Source: Tanypteryx hageni (taxonomy: Eukaryota > Arthropoda > Insecta > Odonata > Petaluridae). From it: a stretch of 64,000 bases of DNA. The notes below the pieces were generated by a model that saw only the letters and a program-made list of their open reading frames with translations, had not been told where the DNA came from and ran no database searches. The DNA lies in NCBI GenBank assembly GCA_028673005.1, contig CM054116.1, positions 76,706,572 through 76,770,571 on the forward strand. The letters run 5' to 3'. Shown piece by piece: positions 11,275 to 23,130 of the stretch. Numbering within the stretch: position 1 is the first letter of the stretch; each line of letters opens with the position of its first letter. Made by a program: the position numbers and the translations under genes.

Positions 11275-12212
11275 CACTCCCTCCTATCTGCCTTACCCCT
11301 CCCTCTCCCCCCCACCTCCCCCGCCATCCCCAATCCTCCCCATTCCGATCCTATCCCTCCCTACCTCCTTTCCTCTCCTCCCGTCCTCTTCAATCACTCC
11401 TCCCCTTTATCTCCCACGCCCTATCTCTCCCACTATAACTCCCTTTTCTCGGATATCTCCACCGGACATCACCGGCAATGTCCTCCTGCATTCATTCCTC
11501 GCTCCGAGCATCCGTCTGTGTTCGGAACCAAGGATCTCTCTCTCCCTCTCTCTAAAACTCTCTCACTCCCGTCGATTGCCGAGGTGAACATGGAAGCCAG
11601 GTCTTGCCCCGCTTCCTCCCTCCCTTTTACTCTCTTTTTCCCCCTTTTTCTCATTTTCCATCGCTATCCCTTCCCTCAATCCTCCTCTCGCCGTATTTCC
11701 CTCTCTCCTACTCTCCCTTATCATCTCGTTCTCCTCCCCTCTCCTTTCTCCTCTCCCCTCTCCATCTATTCCTCCTCTTTCCCCCCATCCCCTTCACCAT
11801 CCTCCATCTACCCTCCCTCCTCCTCCTCTCTCCCCTCCATCTTCCATCTCCCTCGCCCCCTCTTTTAACCCCTTTCTCTCCCACATACCCTTCTCTTTCT
11901 CTTCCCTCTCTCCTACTCTCCCTTATCATCTTGTTTCCCCCTCCCCTCATTCTATTTACCCCTCTCCCCATCTTCCTCCTCTTTTCCTCTCCCTCCTCCT
12001 CAGTATATCCCCTCTCTCTCTCTCCCTTATCTCCCTCTTTTCCTTTCCCTCCTCTCCAATCTCCCCCTCCCTCATTTATCCCCCTCCTTCGTCTTCTATC
12101 TCTCTCCCTCGCTTCCTCTTTTATCCCTGTTCTCTCCCTCTTTCTTTCCTCTCTCTGTTCTCTCTTCTCCCCTCTTCCCCTCTCCTCCCTGTTTCTCTCT
12201 GACTCTCTTCCC
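11275..12212 (+). repeat. ~0.9-kb polypyrimidine tract
   Basis: The plus strand is overwhelmingly C and T, almost uninterrupted from about 11612 to 12210, with a mixed segment near 11440-11610. Frames of 276 codons (plus) and 257 codons (minus) are open across it on opposite strands; both are Ser/Pro/Leu/Phe- or Arg/Glu/Gly-rich simple sequence, not genes. A 35-bp block beginning ttccctctctcctactctcc occurs at 11697 and again at 11902 with one early mismatch. This indicates a 205-bp tandem duplication in the tract. Confidence 0.85.
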
Positions 12213-13985
12213 GTGGTCGCTGCATCCCTCCAGCCCCTTCCTCCTAATACCACGTGTTCCGATACATGCGCCAAGTTAATGCAGGAGAAGGCCATCTCCG
12301 TGCTATACCTTTCGCAGTGGATTGGACTCGATGTATTTTTGCCATCTTCGTTGTTCTCTTTCATCTGCAATAATCGAGGCGAGGATTGGATTGGAAGGAC
12401 TCGTGCTGTGAGAATATGTGAGCATATTGATTGAACCATCACGTACGTGACACACAAGTCGTCGATATCAAGTAGATACAAAATTTGTTTTTGTTTTCAT
12501 ATAATTTCTAAGAATCGTTACCGCAAAAGTTTTGCGAAAACTTATATGAGTGAAATTCATATAAAATCGTTTCTGATTGGATTTTTTAAAGAAGTTGATG
12601 TTGCAGTTTTTGGGTTGATGAAGGAGTTTTCTCGCAAACCACCTGTGGACTAAAACTCGCTCTTCGGCGCTTTAAATCTATTGCACTCGATCGCAAAACA
12701 TAAATAGTTATAATGCTCTTTTTATGCACTACGTGTCTTAATTTTTCGCCTTTGAGAGTCGAAGAGGGAATTTTTAATGACAGAAAATTGAATGGTACCA
12801 CCTGAAACAGTCGACAGATTAACCGAAAGATCAATTCATTATCCCGTGAAGCCTCAGTGGTTAATCCGCATGCAAATATTTAAATTTTATAAGTATTAGG
12901 AATGTAATGTCAGTTAAAGCATAATGGTAGACAGAATTAATAATCGCGGTATGTATTTGTCGATTTACTTGATAGGAGTTCATTTGGTCTTTGTAAATTT
13001 CCCGAAAAAGAGTAAATGAAGAAGTCGTCTTCTTTTAGTCGGTGATGAAATAATTCGTCATTTTATTTCGCTCTCATTCTTCCATTTTTTTTATTTTTTT
13101 ATCTCATGGATTTTAAAGGTCGCGATCTAGTGCAAAAAGTTGCTCGATCCCTCGAGATAAGAACGTACGTCGTTAAGTTTTGACCTTTAGATATTTTGTA
13201 AACCGTTTCGACGAAACGTCATTTTCGTACTTGTGCTTTGCCTTTTCGGAAAATGTACGCATATCTTCTCGTTGACCTCACGAGCACTACGTGACCAGTG
13301 TCAGATACTGGTTGGCATCTCATCCCATTCATCCTTTTTGGCAATGTTTTGTCGTAGAGCCGCGAAGACCAATTTGTGAGGGATCAAATATCAACTGTTT
13401 TATTGTTGTGTTATATTGGCTACTTTTTGGCTTTTACGGCTCTTTATCTCATATTTATTTGTACTCTTAAATGGTCAATTTATGTACATCGCACTGTCTT
13501 CTTAGAAAATAGCTTTTAATGCAAAGTATGTACACATGCAAGTGTTTTAAATAGGTATGGCTAATGACGAAGAAACTTTAACATTCAAATCATTGGCGTG
13601 ATAAAGATTTTTTTCGCTCCAAATAGCTCCTTTTATTTAGCGATCCCAACATTTAGATGTTTAAGAAGCGGTTATTTATAGCTATGGTCTCAATGGAGTG
13701 ATGAGGATAACTCGGGAGTTTCTACAATTGAAGGCTTTCATCAGAACCTGTACAATTAGATCGTCAGGATTGAAAGTATTTTAATTTTAAACAACAAGTT
13801 ACCTAACCTTTCTTTCTCGGAATTATTTTATTTTAAACATTTTAACCGCTTGAATAAACCGTTTCAACTTTTGCAATGTCAGACATGTCTGAGCCATGCC
13901 AGTTGTGCGGTTAGATAAAGATAAGATCTTTTTAGTTCCTTTTTATATTTGCAAAAGGGTTAACAAACGCGAATTTTCGCCAAAA
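12213..13985. other. Spacer, no gene recognised
   Basis: AT-rich unique DNA. One item of note is a 12-bp perfect palindrome, CAGACATGTCTG, near 13880. No coding or RNA gene evidence. Confidence 0.5.
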
Positions 13986-13989
13986 CTGG

Positions 13990-14960
13990 AATATTTTTTC
14001 CTCCCCATCTCTCTCCCAACCAATCCCTCTCCCCCTTTCCCTCCCATAAAAATCTTCCCCCCCCCGCACAGAGCGCGCACCCTCTCCTATCCACGCGTAC
14101 CTACGTGTACACGAAGCTCATTAGAAGTAACAAGCGATTTCATGAAGTAAACATTTGCAATTTGGCCGACCGCCTATCTTTTTCCACGCCCATTTCCATT
14201 CTCTTTTCTCCCGTTTTCCCCTCTCCTCCCTCCCACCCCCCCTCACAGGTGTCGAGCAAAATGCTTCGGAATCTAAACCTCAGCAGAGAGCAGAAAGGCC
14301 GTCTATATCCCTATCTCCCGGGAGCGCGTCGCGCCCTCACCGCCTCCCACGCTCCCCTCTCCTTCGCTATTTTCTCCCTCCCTATCCGGTCGCCTGGACA
14401 ACCTGAGTGTCGCCCTCGAATGCCGTGTAAAATGCTTACGGTCCAGGAGAGAGGGGGAAAGGGGAAGAATCGCAGAGGATGGAAAGGGGAGGAGTTTTTA
14501 GGGAGACGGTAGGGAGGATAAAAAGGCCTGCTACTCCTCCGCATAACCCACCCTCGAAACACCGCGGCAGTCGAAAGTACAGCGTACCCTAACACTTTAT
14601 CTCATTCGCCCCTAAGTCATCAAACTCTCTCAGTCGGCTCGTATCTGTCCCATGCCTCACGCCCTGTCTTTCCCTCTCTTCTCCCTCCTCTTCACAACGA
14701 CTCCTACACTGTACTCTCCTCCCGTTCCAATGCATATCTCCCAAAAAAACTTCCCCTTCCTTACCTCTCCTCCTACGACCCATTGCCGTCTCTCTCTCTC
14801 TCGCTTTCTCGGTTATCCGGGCTTCGTTTTTCATCTTTTCCCTATCCCTCTTCGCTTGTCCGCTGAGGGTCAGAAGATTGGGGATGGACTGAATTTATAC
14901 AAGGGGCTATCCACCAGGTTAACGCTGCGTCATAGGGATGTTTACAATACCGGAATATAA
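13990..14960. repeat. Cluster of CT-rich and GA-rich patches
   Basis: CT-rich patches at about 14000-14070, 14190-14240, 14340-14390 and 14660-14830, with a GA-rich patch at about 14440-14515, are separated by short CpG-bearing segments. Overlapping frames on both strands reflect composition. No domain is visible in any of them. Confidence 0.5.
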
Positions 14961-15579
14961 CGTCGAAAAATTTCCCCTATCGGCGGTCAAAGGCAGTTAC
15001 GATGGCTTTCCCAGGTTCGTATCCCGCTGTCGCGATGTTTCTTTCGGTGACTACCGTCAATAAATTTTCCTTTACAGAGGTCTCTACTTGGGAAAATATC
15101 ACGGGCGGAGCAGTTGATCATCTTGCTTATTGCCATTAATTTATGCGCGTTTCTGAATTTAAAATGATTTGGGTGGGTGTGTAAATCTGTATACAATGTT
15201 TCTTCCTCTTTTTCGAGGAGGAATTTGCGTCATTGCAGAGTCCCAATGCTGATTATGGATGTTTGTCCAACTAAAATCATTTTATTTTTGTATCTTTATG
15301 AATGCAGCGAATAATTTGTTCGGAAAATAGTAGATTTCTAAATATTCAGTAATGTACCTTAAGAAATTGCCGGAGTGAGGGAGGTATTCAGTGCTCTCTG
15401 TTCTGAAAACATATCATCAGAATCTTTGGTTTAAATGACGCTAGTGAGATTTATTTTTATTATATTTAAACACAAAACTAGTGAGCTTTGTTACATCATA
15501 TAAGTTCAATTTCATTAGATCAGATCATTTTAGAAATTGATGATTGTAATTTTTAGCGCTTTTTTTTTAAATCGCATAT
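14961..15579. other. Spacer, no feature recognised
   Basis: AT-rich, mixed-complexity DNA. Nothing supported. Confidence 0.5.
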
Positions 15580-15760
15580 GTATTAGGTTTGTCTGTCCGT
15601 CCCTCCGTCCGTCTGTTCGGGCAATATCTCTGAAATCTTATAATTTGGAGTAACCAAATTTTCAGAATAGGTTGGTCTCTATAAGGGCTAAATATGACAA
15701 AAATTTGGCCGATCTAGGATTAGATGGTGGGGAGTAATTGGTGTCTTTTTCCGATCCCTT
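15580..15760 (+). repeat. Helitron-like 5' segment (relic)
   Basis: Contains tttgtctgtccgtccctc and a following '…aaatcttataatttgg…ccaaattttcag' text. This resembles the 5' region of the Helitron at 55188 (tttgtctgtctgtc). No hairpin plus CTRR 3' end was found downstream, so it is a fragment at best. Confidence 0.3.
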
Positions 15761-16290
15761 TGTTTCATTTCTACTCCCGTTAGAAAAACATGATATCGGT
15801 GCAGGGAATTATAAATTTGCAATTTTAAATTAGTTAAAAATGAGATATAAAATCGAGACATGAACAACTCTTTAGTAGAAATGCTGATGTTTATATTTTT
15901 TAGGAAGCGGAATTCAACTACACGTCGAATGAGAGCGAAAAGTTGTTTTTAATCCAAAAAAGAGAGAATATTTTTCGGTTTTTACAATGGAAAATGTCAA
16001 CTGCCATGACAACGAGTTCACTATATTTAAATGGGAGACATGCTATTACATAGCATTGATATAATGCTTTTAAAGGGTATTAATAGGCTATATTATGAGA
16101 CCGTCGATCTCAACCAAAGATGTAATCTTATGATGACATCATAATCCTAAAACCATGAAAAAAGTGCCTTATATAATTTGCTCTTCAATTCTTCCCTCAC
16201 TTGTTTTTGTTATTGATAAATGTTTAATGATTGTAACTTATCTTTCAGAAATAATTATTTGGTTGCGTCATACATCGGAAAATGTTTGTT
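15761..16290. other. Spacer, no feature recognised
   Basis: AT-rich DNA, possibly the decayed interior of the preceding repeat. Nothing that I can name. Confidence 0.4.
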
Positions 16291-16301
16291 CACTGTTTTT
16301 T

Positions 16302-16329
16302 AGCCTACTTTCCAGAATGGAAATAGGCT
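16302..16329. repeat. Imperfect hairpin
   Basis: agcctactttcc / ggaaataggct form a stem with one mismatch and a 5-nt loop. It lies just upstream of a gtgtctgtctttccgtcc stretch, so it may be part of a transposon relic. Confidence 0.5.
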
Positions 16330-16416
16330 TATATGTAGTTTTGTCGTTGTGTCTGTCTTTCCGTCCCCCCTATTAACTTTTGAACCCATGAAACTTGGTG
16401 GAAATCTCTTGCTACA

Positions 16417-16480
16417 TGGGCCGAGCTCTCGAGGATAGTTTTTGTTTCGTAGGTTGAAGTCCCGGGTTCTATTCCAGGAA
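16417..16480 (+). mobile_element. tRNA-like SINE relic
   Basis: gggccgagctctcgaggata resembles the A-box half of a Ser/Leu-type tRNA. It is followed 40 bp later by cccgggttctattcc, a near-consensus B box (GGTTCRANTCC with one change). The spacing is right for an internal polymerase III promoter. It has no cloverleaf that I can complete and no matching body in the window, so a tRNA-derived SINE fragment is more likely than a tRNA gene. Confidence 0.45.
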
Positions 16481-17003
16481 TTATCCTACCCATTTTATTT
16501 ACATGGGAAATCTGAAATCCATCGTGCAGGGTAATTTTCTCTTGCACATTAAATTATCTTAGAATTACAATATCGGAACGAGTTTTGTACTATTCCCTGA
16601 GGAAAGGAATGAAAATTCTCGTTTTTAACGTAGAATGTTTCTTATCGATAGTATTATTTAGAATTTCGCGTAATTACTGGCGATTTTGCAGTTTTTACCA
16701 CTCATTACGAGAGTGTTGCCATAACAACAACTATTGTTGGACTCAGATTCGGTATATTCTAATACATACACGCGTTATTTTTGCCGCACAAATACGCGTG
16801 ATCGATTTAATATTCCGTTCGAATGTATTTGTAGAATTTTATAACGCTAAATTATGAAATTTAAGAACACAAATAGGTGTATATCCGCGATGACTTTAGA
16901 GCTATTAAAGGCAATATAAGTATTAAATAAATGATTTGATGGAAAGTAGGCATCATAAGTTCTATTTGGATCATCTTGTTTTATCTTGGCATTTGACTTA
17001 AAA
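16481..17003. other. Spacer, no feature recognised
   Basis: AT-rich; nothing supported. Confidence 0.5.
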
Positions 17004-17064
17004 GGTCACAGGTTCGAATCCTATTCAATAGGATTCGAACCTGTGACCCAGTAGGACCTACTGG
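17004..17064. repeat. Two abutting palindromes with 1-nt centres; contains tRNA B-box
   Basis: The first palindrome has perfect 22-bp arms (17004-17025 and 17027-17048) round a single C at 17026. Each arm contains GGTTCGAATCC, an exact polymerase III B box, so the structure holds two convergent B boxes. The second palindrome, ccagtagg-A-cctactgg (17048-17064), has perfect 8-bp arms round one A and shares a base with the first. The left arm continues upstream as a tRNA-like 3' half (cttaaaaggtcacagg). This looks like a SINE or tRNA-like tail that was copied back on itself. Confidence 0.9.
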
Positions 17065-17399
17065 ATGCGTAGGTTTATGATTAGGTTTTAATATTGAAAC
17101 GTCCCTCTGCTGTATTTGTTAGACGTTGCCGCCCACACTATGAAAACTGGCACATATATATCGTACGTTTTCTTGGTTACAAAAAAGATAAATAAAATTA
17201 TCCTTAAATTATTTTATATTTATCTAATACTTATGAAATATTTTTTGTAACAGCTTCGGGAGATATCACATTTATTGTTATAGGTATTTCACCTCTCGAT
17301 ATATTATAGCCGAGTTAATATGTAATCAACTAGTCGATATTTCATATCTGTAGTAATATGTGTTTAACTAATCGATATATTTTCATTCTCACTACCTAT
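17065..17399. other. Spacer, no feature recognised
   Basis: AT-rich; nothing supported. Confidence 0.5.
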
Positions 17400-17560
17400 G
17401 AATGACTTTTTACCTTGATTTTTTTTCTACTCCTCCAAATTCACTCCTTATCTCTCTTCATTCCTCCGTTTTGACTCTCTTTCTCTCTCTCTCTTCTCCC
17501 TCTCTCTCCCTTAATGCCCAAGTCGTAGCATGTTCGATTCCCACTAGGGCACGGCCATCT
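17400..17560. repeat. CT-rich patch with a lone B-box-like site
   Basis: (CT)n-like run at about 17476-17512, followed by tgttcgattcccac (from 17531), close to a tRNA T-arm. No A box is seen at the right distance. Probably a SINE scrap. Confidence 0.35.
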
Positions 17561-17659
17561 TGCGTTCATTTTCGTTATTTCTAGTAAAAAATCTTATTGC
17601 CCATTATCTTATTATTATTATTTGGCCAACGACAAATAAATACATAAATAAGATAAACT

Positions 17660-18370
17660 TCCCGCGGCACATCTTTCCTACCCTCTTTTCTTTCTTTTTC
17701 TCTCTCTACTACCTTTTTCCCTCGGCTGACACCGCCGTATCTCCTCCGCCTCTTCGATTTCGAAACCCTCAGGTAACAAAAGAAAAAGCGGGTCCAGAGG
17801 GAAAGCGGGGGGAGAAAGGGTAAGAGAGAAGAAGGGAGGGGAGATAGGGAGCGAGCGGTAGGAGTGGTCGCAAAGCGAGGACCACTCCGGATAGCACCCC
17901 GGCAGACGTAATGAATGACAAATTTATTATTATTTATCTCGGGCGCCTCCAATCCTCTACTCTTCCCTCCCATCCTCCTCCTCCCTCTCCCCACTTCTCT
18001 TTCCCCTCCCATTCCTAACCCATTATCTCTCAAAAAACCCTTTCCACCTGCTGCCCGCCCCCCCTCTCTCTCTCTACCTTCACTCTCCGCCCCGTCTCTC
18101 TTTTTTCCAAGCCTCCCGGCAACCTTCCATTTCTCTTTCTCTCTCTTTCCCTAACTGTATTTCCTTCTCTCTCTCTCTCTCTCTCTATTCCCCATATCTG
18201 CGGACGTCATTCGTACAGACAACCGCCCCGGCCGTGAGAAAAGGCTTTTGCGGATTCTAAATTCTCGGATCGCACCCTGAGGGGTAGCGGAGGTCGGACC
18301 TTTTGTGAAGGTGGAGCGATGCTTTTGCGGGAGGGAAAGGGGGGAGGGGGAGGGATTGGGAGGAGAGGGA
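17660..18370. repeat. CT/GA tract cluster with CpG core
   Basis: CT-rich at 17660-17760 and 17950-18190, the latter ending in a pure (CT) run at about 18163-18186. GA-rich at 17780-17850 and 18290-18370. Between 18190 and 18290 lies a CpG-bearing core of normal complexity. Frames are compositional. Confidence 0.5.
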
Positions 18371-20970
18371 TAGCCGAAGCCGTCTTTGTCGGTATCAATT
18401 TTTCGTCGCTCGCGTTATTCCTTTTCATAAGTTACGCGCTGCGGTTTGTTTGAAGTAACAATAGCTTAATATGCGATGCGTTTCCGAAGTTGTGTGATTT
18501 TTTCTCGTGGAGATGGTCTCGGATTGTGCGTGTGATTCGTTTATAGTGTTGTACGTATATTATATTTTACTCGGCGCTTTTCGTTTTTTCAAATTTCCAC
18601 GAATGCACGATCTTAAGTGCCTTTATGTCCGTTGCGAATCGCTAATTTTGTACTTAACTTTATAAATAGCATTGATATTATATGTAGGCTTTCTCATCTC
18701 TTTTTAATGATGATTTTTCCAGTAAATTAAAATTTTCTCATTTTATCATTCACTACAGTTACACTATTTAATTACTGTTCAGGTTGTTTTGGCACATAAA
18801 TTGGAATTATTCAGAAGTTATTAATTAACCCACGGAAAAAGTGAAGGCAGATTTCTTTCAAATACGCAACGTTGAATTTTTGCAGCAAATGCATTCAATT
18901 ATGTTAAATAAAATTTGTTCGGAAAAGTAGAAAGAGCACTTCGGGCATTCAATAACAATTTAACAGAACCTGGCACCGGAGTGGAAATTTATCTATTTTA
19001 ATAAACGAAGTTATCAAGAGTCATTCATATTAGCTTATGAATTTTTAAAGCAATAAATTACAATTTAAAACGTTTCGCATTGGTATATTGCTCATAATGA
19101 AATATAGGCAAGATAATATAGGTATATAAGAGTTCAAAGATTTTTAAAATGAAACTCGATTACTTATACTCGTAGATACTTCTCTTAATAAATTTTCCGA
19201 GTCCCTCCGTCTTAACTCGGGTAACAATATAAAGTTTCCTCGGAACGTATAATTTACTCTCGCTTCTAGAATAGAGAAATACCCTTTTGACCTCGACCAA
19301 CATATTAAAGTGAAACTATGCGATGGGGAAATCTATACAGTATCTGTTCAATTACCGGCGCAACCGATGCGGGCCACGAGGGTAAAATGGGAGAATAAAA
19401 GGGAAACCAATCGGACGTAACATCTAAAAAAATCGTTTTCGTTTCGTTGTAGTATCCATCCGATCGTCGATGCGCTTTTCGGACTTCACTTGTTCATCGT
19501 GAAGGTATCCGCGCGCGTAGGATATCACACCTTAAGGATTGAGCGCACGAGGTTTTATTGAGGGGTATAATTACTCCGGAGAGCGGAGAGAGAGAGAGAG
19601 AGATCTAAACTAACCGTGGCGTTTCTCACACTCTCGTAGGCGATCTCTGGATCAAGTCCAAGTTAAAGGAAAGAGGGCGAAGGGGTGGGTGGGTGGGGGA
19701 GGGGTCCATTAGTTTAGTTTCGCTTCGAGTTTCACGGCGCGTTTAAGGGAATCCGTGTACAAACCGCCGCGGCGCAAGTGTTTCGTAACTTGATAAAGTG
19801 CATATGTGTACATACACGCACGCACGCACGCATACCTGCACACACATTAGTAGACATATATTCCGATAAGCAGCCTTCTAAGCTGATGAAAAAGATAAAT
19901 ATACATATGGAGAATTGCGTTTATGGAAAAATTATCGCCATCCCAAGGTAGTGGCGTGTAAGTTGTTTCTTGGAGTTTTCTTTTATTATGAAAAATACTT
20001 ATAAGCCGATGCAATATATTTTTAGTGGTGAAATTTCTTTGTAAAACATTATTTCGCGCTTGTTCGTAGTTTCTTACTGTTTAAGTGGAATGAGTAAATC
20101 ACAAGGAATGAAGTTAGGGCAAGAGTAAAGGATTTATTTATTGTTTTTTCAACGTCAAATCCGAGCAGAAAAAAAAGCTCTAAAAAGTTTCGGCCAAGAG
20201 AAATAGTCTCCATTAAAAATCTACGTCGATGGCTGCGAATCTTGATCTTCAGATGGAGCAAGGAAAAAATGAAGAGGAAATATGTATGCGCGCACTTTGG
20301 CATGGTGCGGAATACTGAAACCTTGCGTTAGGAAAATGAACGCAGTTTCGTAGAATTCGAGGGCGTACAGAAAATGAGTGGTGTAAGGCAAGAGTCGCAG
20401 TTGAAAAATAATGAAATAAAGACAGGTGATGATAATTGATCTAGGAACTAATTGCGATAGATATTTTAATCAATACTTTTAAGAAATAATTTATTTATAC
20501 TTATATTTTATTATTTGCTTTGTTTACGCGTATATTTTTTGGGACGTGGAGCACCATTCATTTGTGCAGAACATTCAGCGAATTTCCTTTTTTGGAAATT
20601 AAAAAAATAGGTTAATAATCTTCACTTAAACGAAAATGAAATTGCAACATTAGTCGTAAGAATTGACTTGCCCATTTAAATGAACACGCATTGAACTATA
20701 TATAATGGACCTATTTTAAATGTACATAGAACTTTTGTTATCGCCTTTCTTATGGCCGTGATAGCAAAGACACGGCAGGACTCGTTTCTAAGGTCAGTGA
20801 TTAACGTTTCATTGTCAATCGGCAATAAAAAAAATGGTTCGAGAGAAGTCGCAGTGATTGCAACTCTCCAGGTAGGAATCCGCCCGTGCGCGTGATAAAG
20901 GTAGCAATAAGGCACGGCATTATGTTCCACCTCCAAGGACGCTTTTATCCATTCAGTGCCTCTTCTTTGA
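18371..20970. other. Spacer with small microsatellites
   Basis: Mostly unique AT-rich DNA. It includes (GA)n near 19588-19602, a GGGTGGGTGGGTGGGGGAGGGG-like G-rich run near 19684-19706 and a (CACG)n run near 19816-19832. The G-run has several G3 groups and could form a G-quadruplex. No gene seen. Confidence 0.5.
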
Positions 20971-20974
20971 AATG

Positions 20975-21095
20975 AAGGCCTACTTAGTCAGCGAGCGAGG
21001 CTTACCGAGGTAGAAAGTCTGATCCAAACTGGATTCGAACTTTGGACCTTTGCCAAGACGTTTCCCTCTCGCTGTCCGGCCTCAACTACTGACAA
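20975..21095 (-). mobile_element. tRNA-derived SINE relic
   Basis: On the minus strand, TAGTTGAGGCCGG (21088-21076) fits an A box and AGTTCGAATCC (21041-21031) fits a B box one base off consensus, about 35-45 bp apart as in tRNA-type promoters. The following sequence (agtttggatcagactttc) does not fold into an acceptor stem with the 5' side, so a SINE or decayed tRNA pseudogene is likelier than a working tRNA. Its body does not match copies A and B. Confidence 0.5.
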
Positions 21096-22430
21096 AAGCC
21101 ATACAACACAATAAGCTGTCAGTTTAAGGTTTTTATCAGCTAGAAGATGCATAAGGGGAGTGATGGGCTCTCCGGAGTATAAATGTTAAAAAGATTTTTT
21201 AAAAAGTCGGCGCACGCGAAAGGACTATTTAGTGCGGAGCTCGAATTTCTCAGAAACGGAAAGGATATAAGGATTCGGTAACTTCTTAATTTTATTAGAT
21301 ATCTGTCGGGAATGAAAAATGATTAAGAGGAGGCAGAATCTTTCCATGAGCCGATATGCGTTGTAATAGGAAGACCTATCTGACAGCATTTACAATTTGG
21401 AAATTTGATGTTTTTTTACATTTACAATTTAAAAAAAATTGAATTCTGATAAAAGTCTAATCATATAAAATGAAACAACGAAAAGGGGAAGTATCGTTCC
21501 TTAATTAAGTATCGGAATACAAAGTACGGTAGTTAAAATACTTGTTATGCCAGTTATATTTTTGCGAGTAATATCAGGAGAATCGAGTCATTTCCGACTA
21601 TCATTATTCTGGTTTCATTATAGACTGCACGCGTTCCTCGCCCTTCACTGTGCATGCGTTCCTGGAAAAGATCGTATGAAGCGAAACCGTGCAAAGTGGG
21701 ATAGGTTTTTTCCCATAGGAATGCATGAGGTTGTATTTAAGCGCCTTCTTGAGCTAAACTTTCTGCAATTTCATTAATAAATTCAGGCTCCACTTTGTGA
21801 AATTTACTCATGATATAGATGAAATTCAACATTCTTTCACGAAAATATTTTAAAATACGATCGTAGCGTAACCGGCCGTGTTTTAATACATTTTCTTGGA
21901 AGAATTTCATCTGTATCTACAATTTATTTACTCCATATTCGGCTATCCGTTATCATAACCATTGTATCGACTGGAACATTTTATGCTTGTTTTGATCCAT
22001 CTGGGTCCGTTTCAAAACCGCTTAAGCGAAATTGATGCCCGTCCAATTGGTGGTAACTCTCTAAAAGAAAATCGTGCTAAACGGAAAAACTAAAGCGAAA
22101 CTGTGCTGCGGTTCGAGGGACGAGTGTTACAGTATTTATTTTGCATTTTTTCCTAATAAGCGCATTAGTATATGTGAAAAGGGTGTTTTTATGGAATTAA
22201 ACCAGAAGTCCGAAAATATTTTTAACATTTAAAAACTTGAATATTCCTCAACCGTTTCCATTTTAACATATATTTCTTTTAATCCTTCTAAGAAAAATCG
22301 TCCTTGCATTCAGACCAAAAAATAATCATTGACAGTTAAACGGTTATAGTTCTTGTGAATTTTTGTCGTTTATTTTCCCATTCGCCATGATTTTATATAT
22401 ATGAGGATGTTAAGTTATGTTCGAGGAGTG
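21096..22430. other. Spacer, no feature recognised
   Basis: Unique AT-rich DNA. Nothing supported. Confidence 0.5.
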
Positions 22431-23130
22431 AGACGGAGGGCTGGTAGGGGATAAGGGAAGCGTGGGAGTGTGGGGCCTCGTAATCAGGGCAGCGACATCT
22501 CACTCTCCACTCCTCCATCCCCCCGCGGCGCCCACTTAATCGGGTTTTGGCTCGAAGGGAGGGAGGGTGAGGTTGTATGCGAAGGATTGGTTAGGCGGGA
22601 GAAATCCCAGCGAGAGAGAGGGAGAGAGAGTCGGAAGAATAAGGAAAAAGGGGTTGAAGGAATGTAGATGAGAGAGATGGAGACGAAGGGGGAGGAGGGG
22701 AAATCTGACACACGCATCAACCCTCGCTCGCTCGCTCGGATTACTCGCACTCCATTTCCCGCACCTTCCTATACCCCCTTCGATCCTTTCCTTTGACTTC
22801 CACTCTCGGCACCCATCCTTCCTCTCTTCCTCCCCCTGCCATTCTCCCTCCCCTTTTCCCGCTCCCTCCCTCCCCCTCCCGTTATCGGTCTTTTTATCGT
22901 CTATACCTTTTTTTCTTGCGTTGCCTTCCTTATTCTTCTGTAGGGAAGGAGAGAGAGATATGCACAAACGTATTCATTTTTACTTCTCATATCTGCATCT
23001 CCAAAGGAGCTTAAGACTTTGAATATTCCAGTCGTCTCAGATCTCAATCCTCTTTCTCTCCCTCTTATCTCCCTCGCCGCTCGAGTTTCTTCTTTTTTTC
23101 TTCCTCCTCCTCCCACTGAATAGCTCTTTA
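22430..23130. repeat. GA tract followed by CT tract
   Basis: Purine-rich at about 22430-22700 with (GA) runs, then pyrimidine-rich at about 22740-22900 and 23040-23115. The region between has several CpGs (cgctcgctcgctcgg). This is a CT-core-GA layout in the reverse order. Frames on both strands are compositional. Confidence 0.5.

Noticed and set aside
11604..12481. Large open frames of 276 codons (plus) and 257 codons (minus)
   Set aside because: They overlap on opposite strands in a CT tract and translate to Ser/Pro/Leu/Phe or Arg/Glu/Gly simple sequence; open only because stops are rare in such DNA.
13878..13892. AGACATGTCT palindrome resembling a p53 half-site
   Set aside because: A single 10-12-bp match with no second half-site or promoter nearby; expected by chance in 64 kb.
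15520..15550. agatcattttagaaattgat, which recalls the bantam microRNA
   Set aside because: Mature bantam is essentially invariant in arthropods and this differs at several positions; no precursor hairpin evident.
17004..17048. A tRNA gene suggested by GGTTCGAATCC
   Set aside because: The B box is part of a perfect palindrome, no A box or cloverleaf can be built, and no acceptor stem exists.
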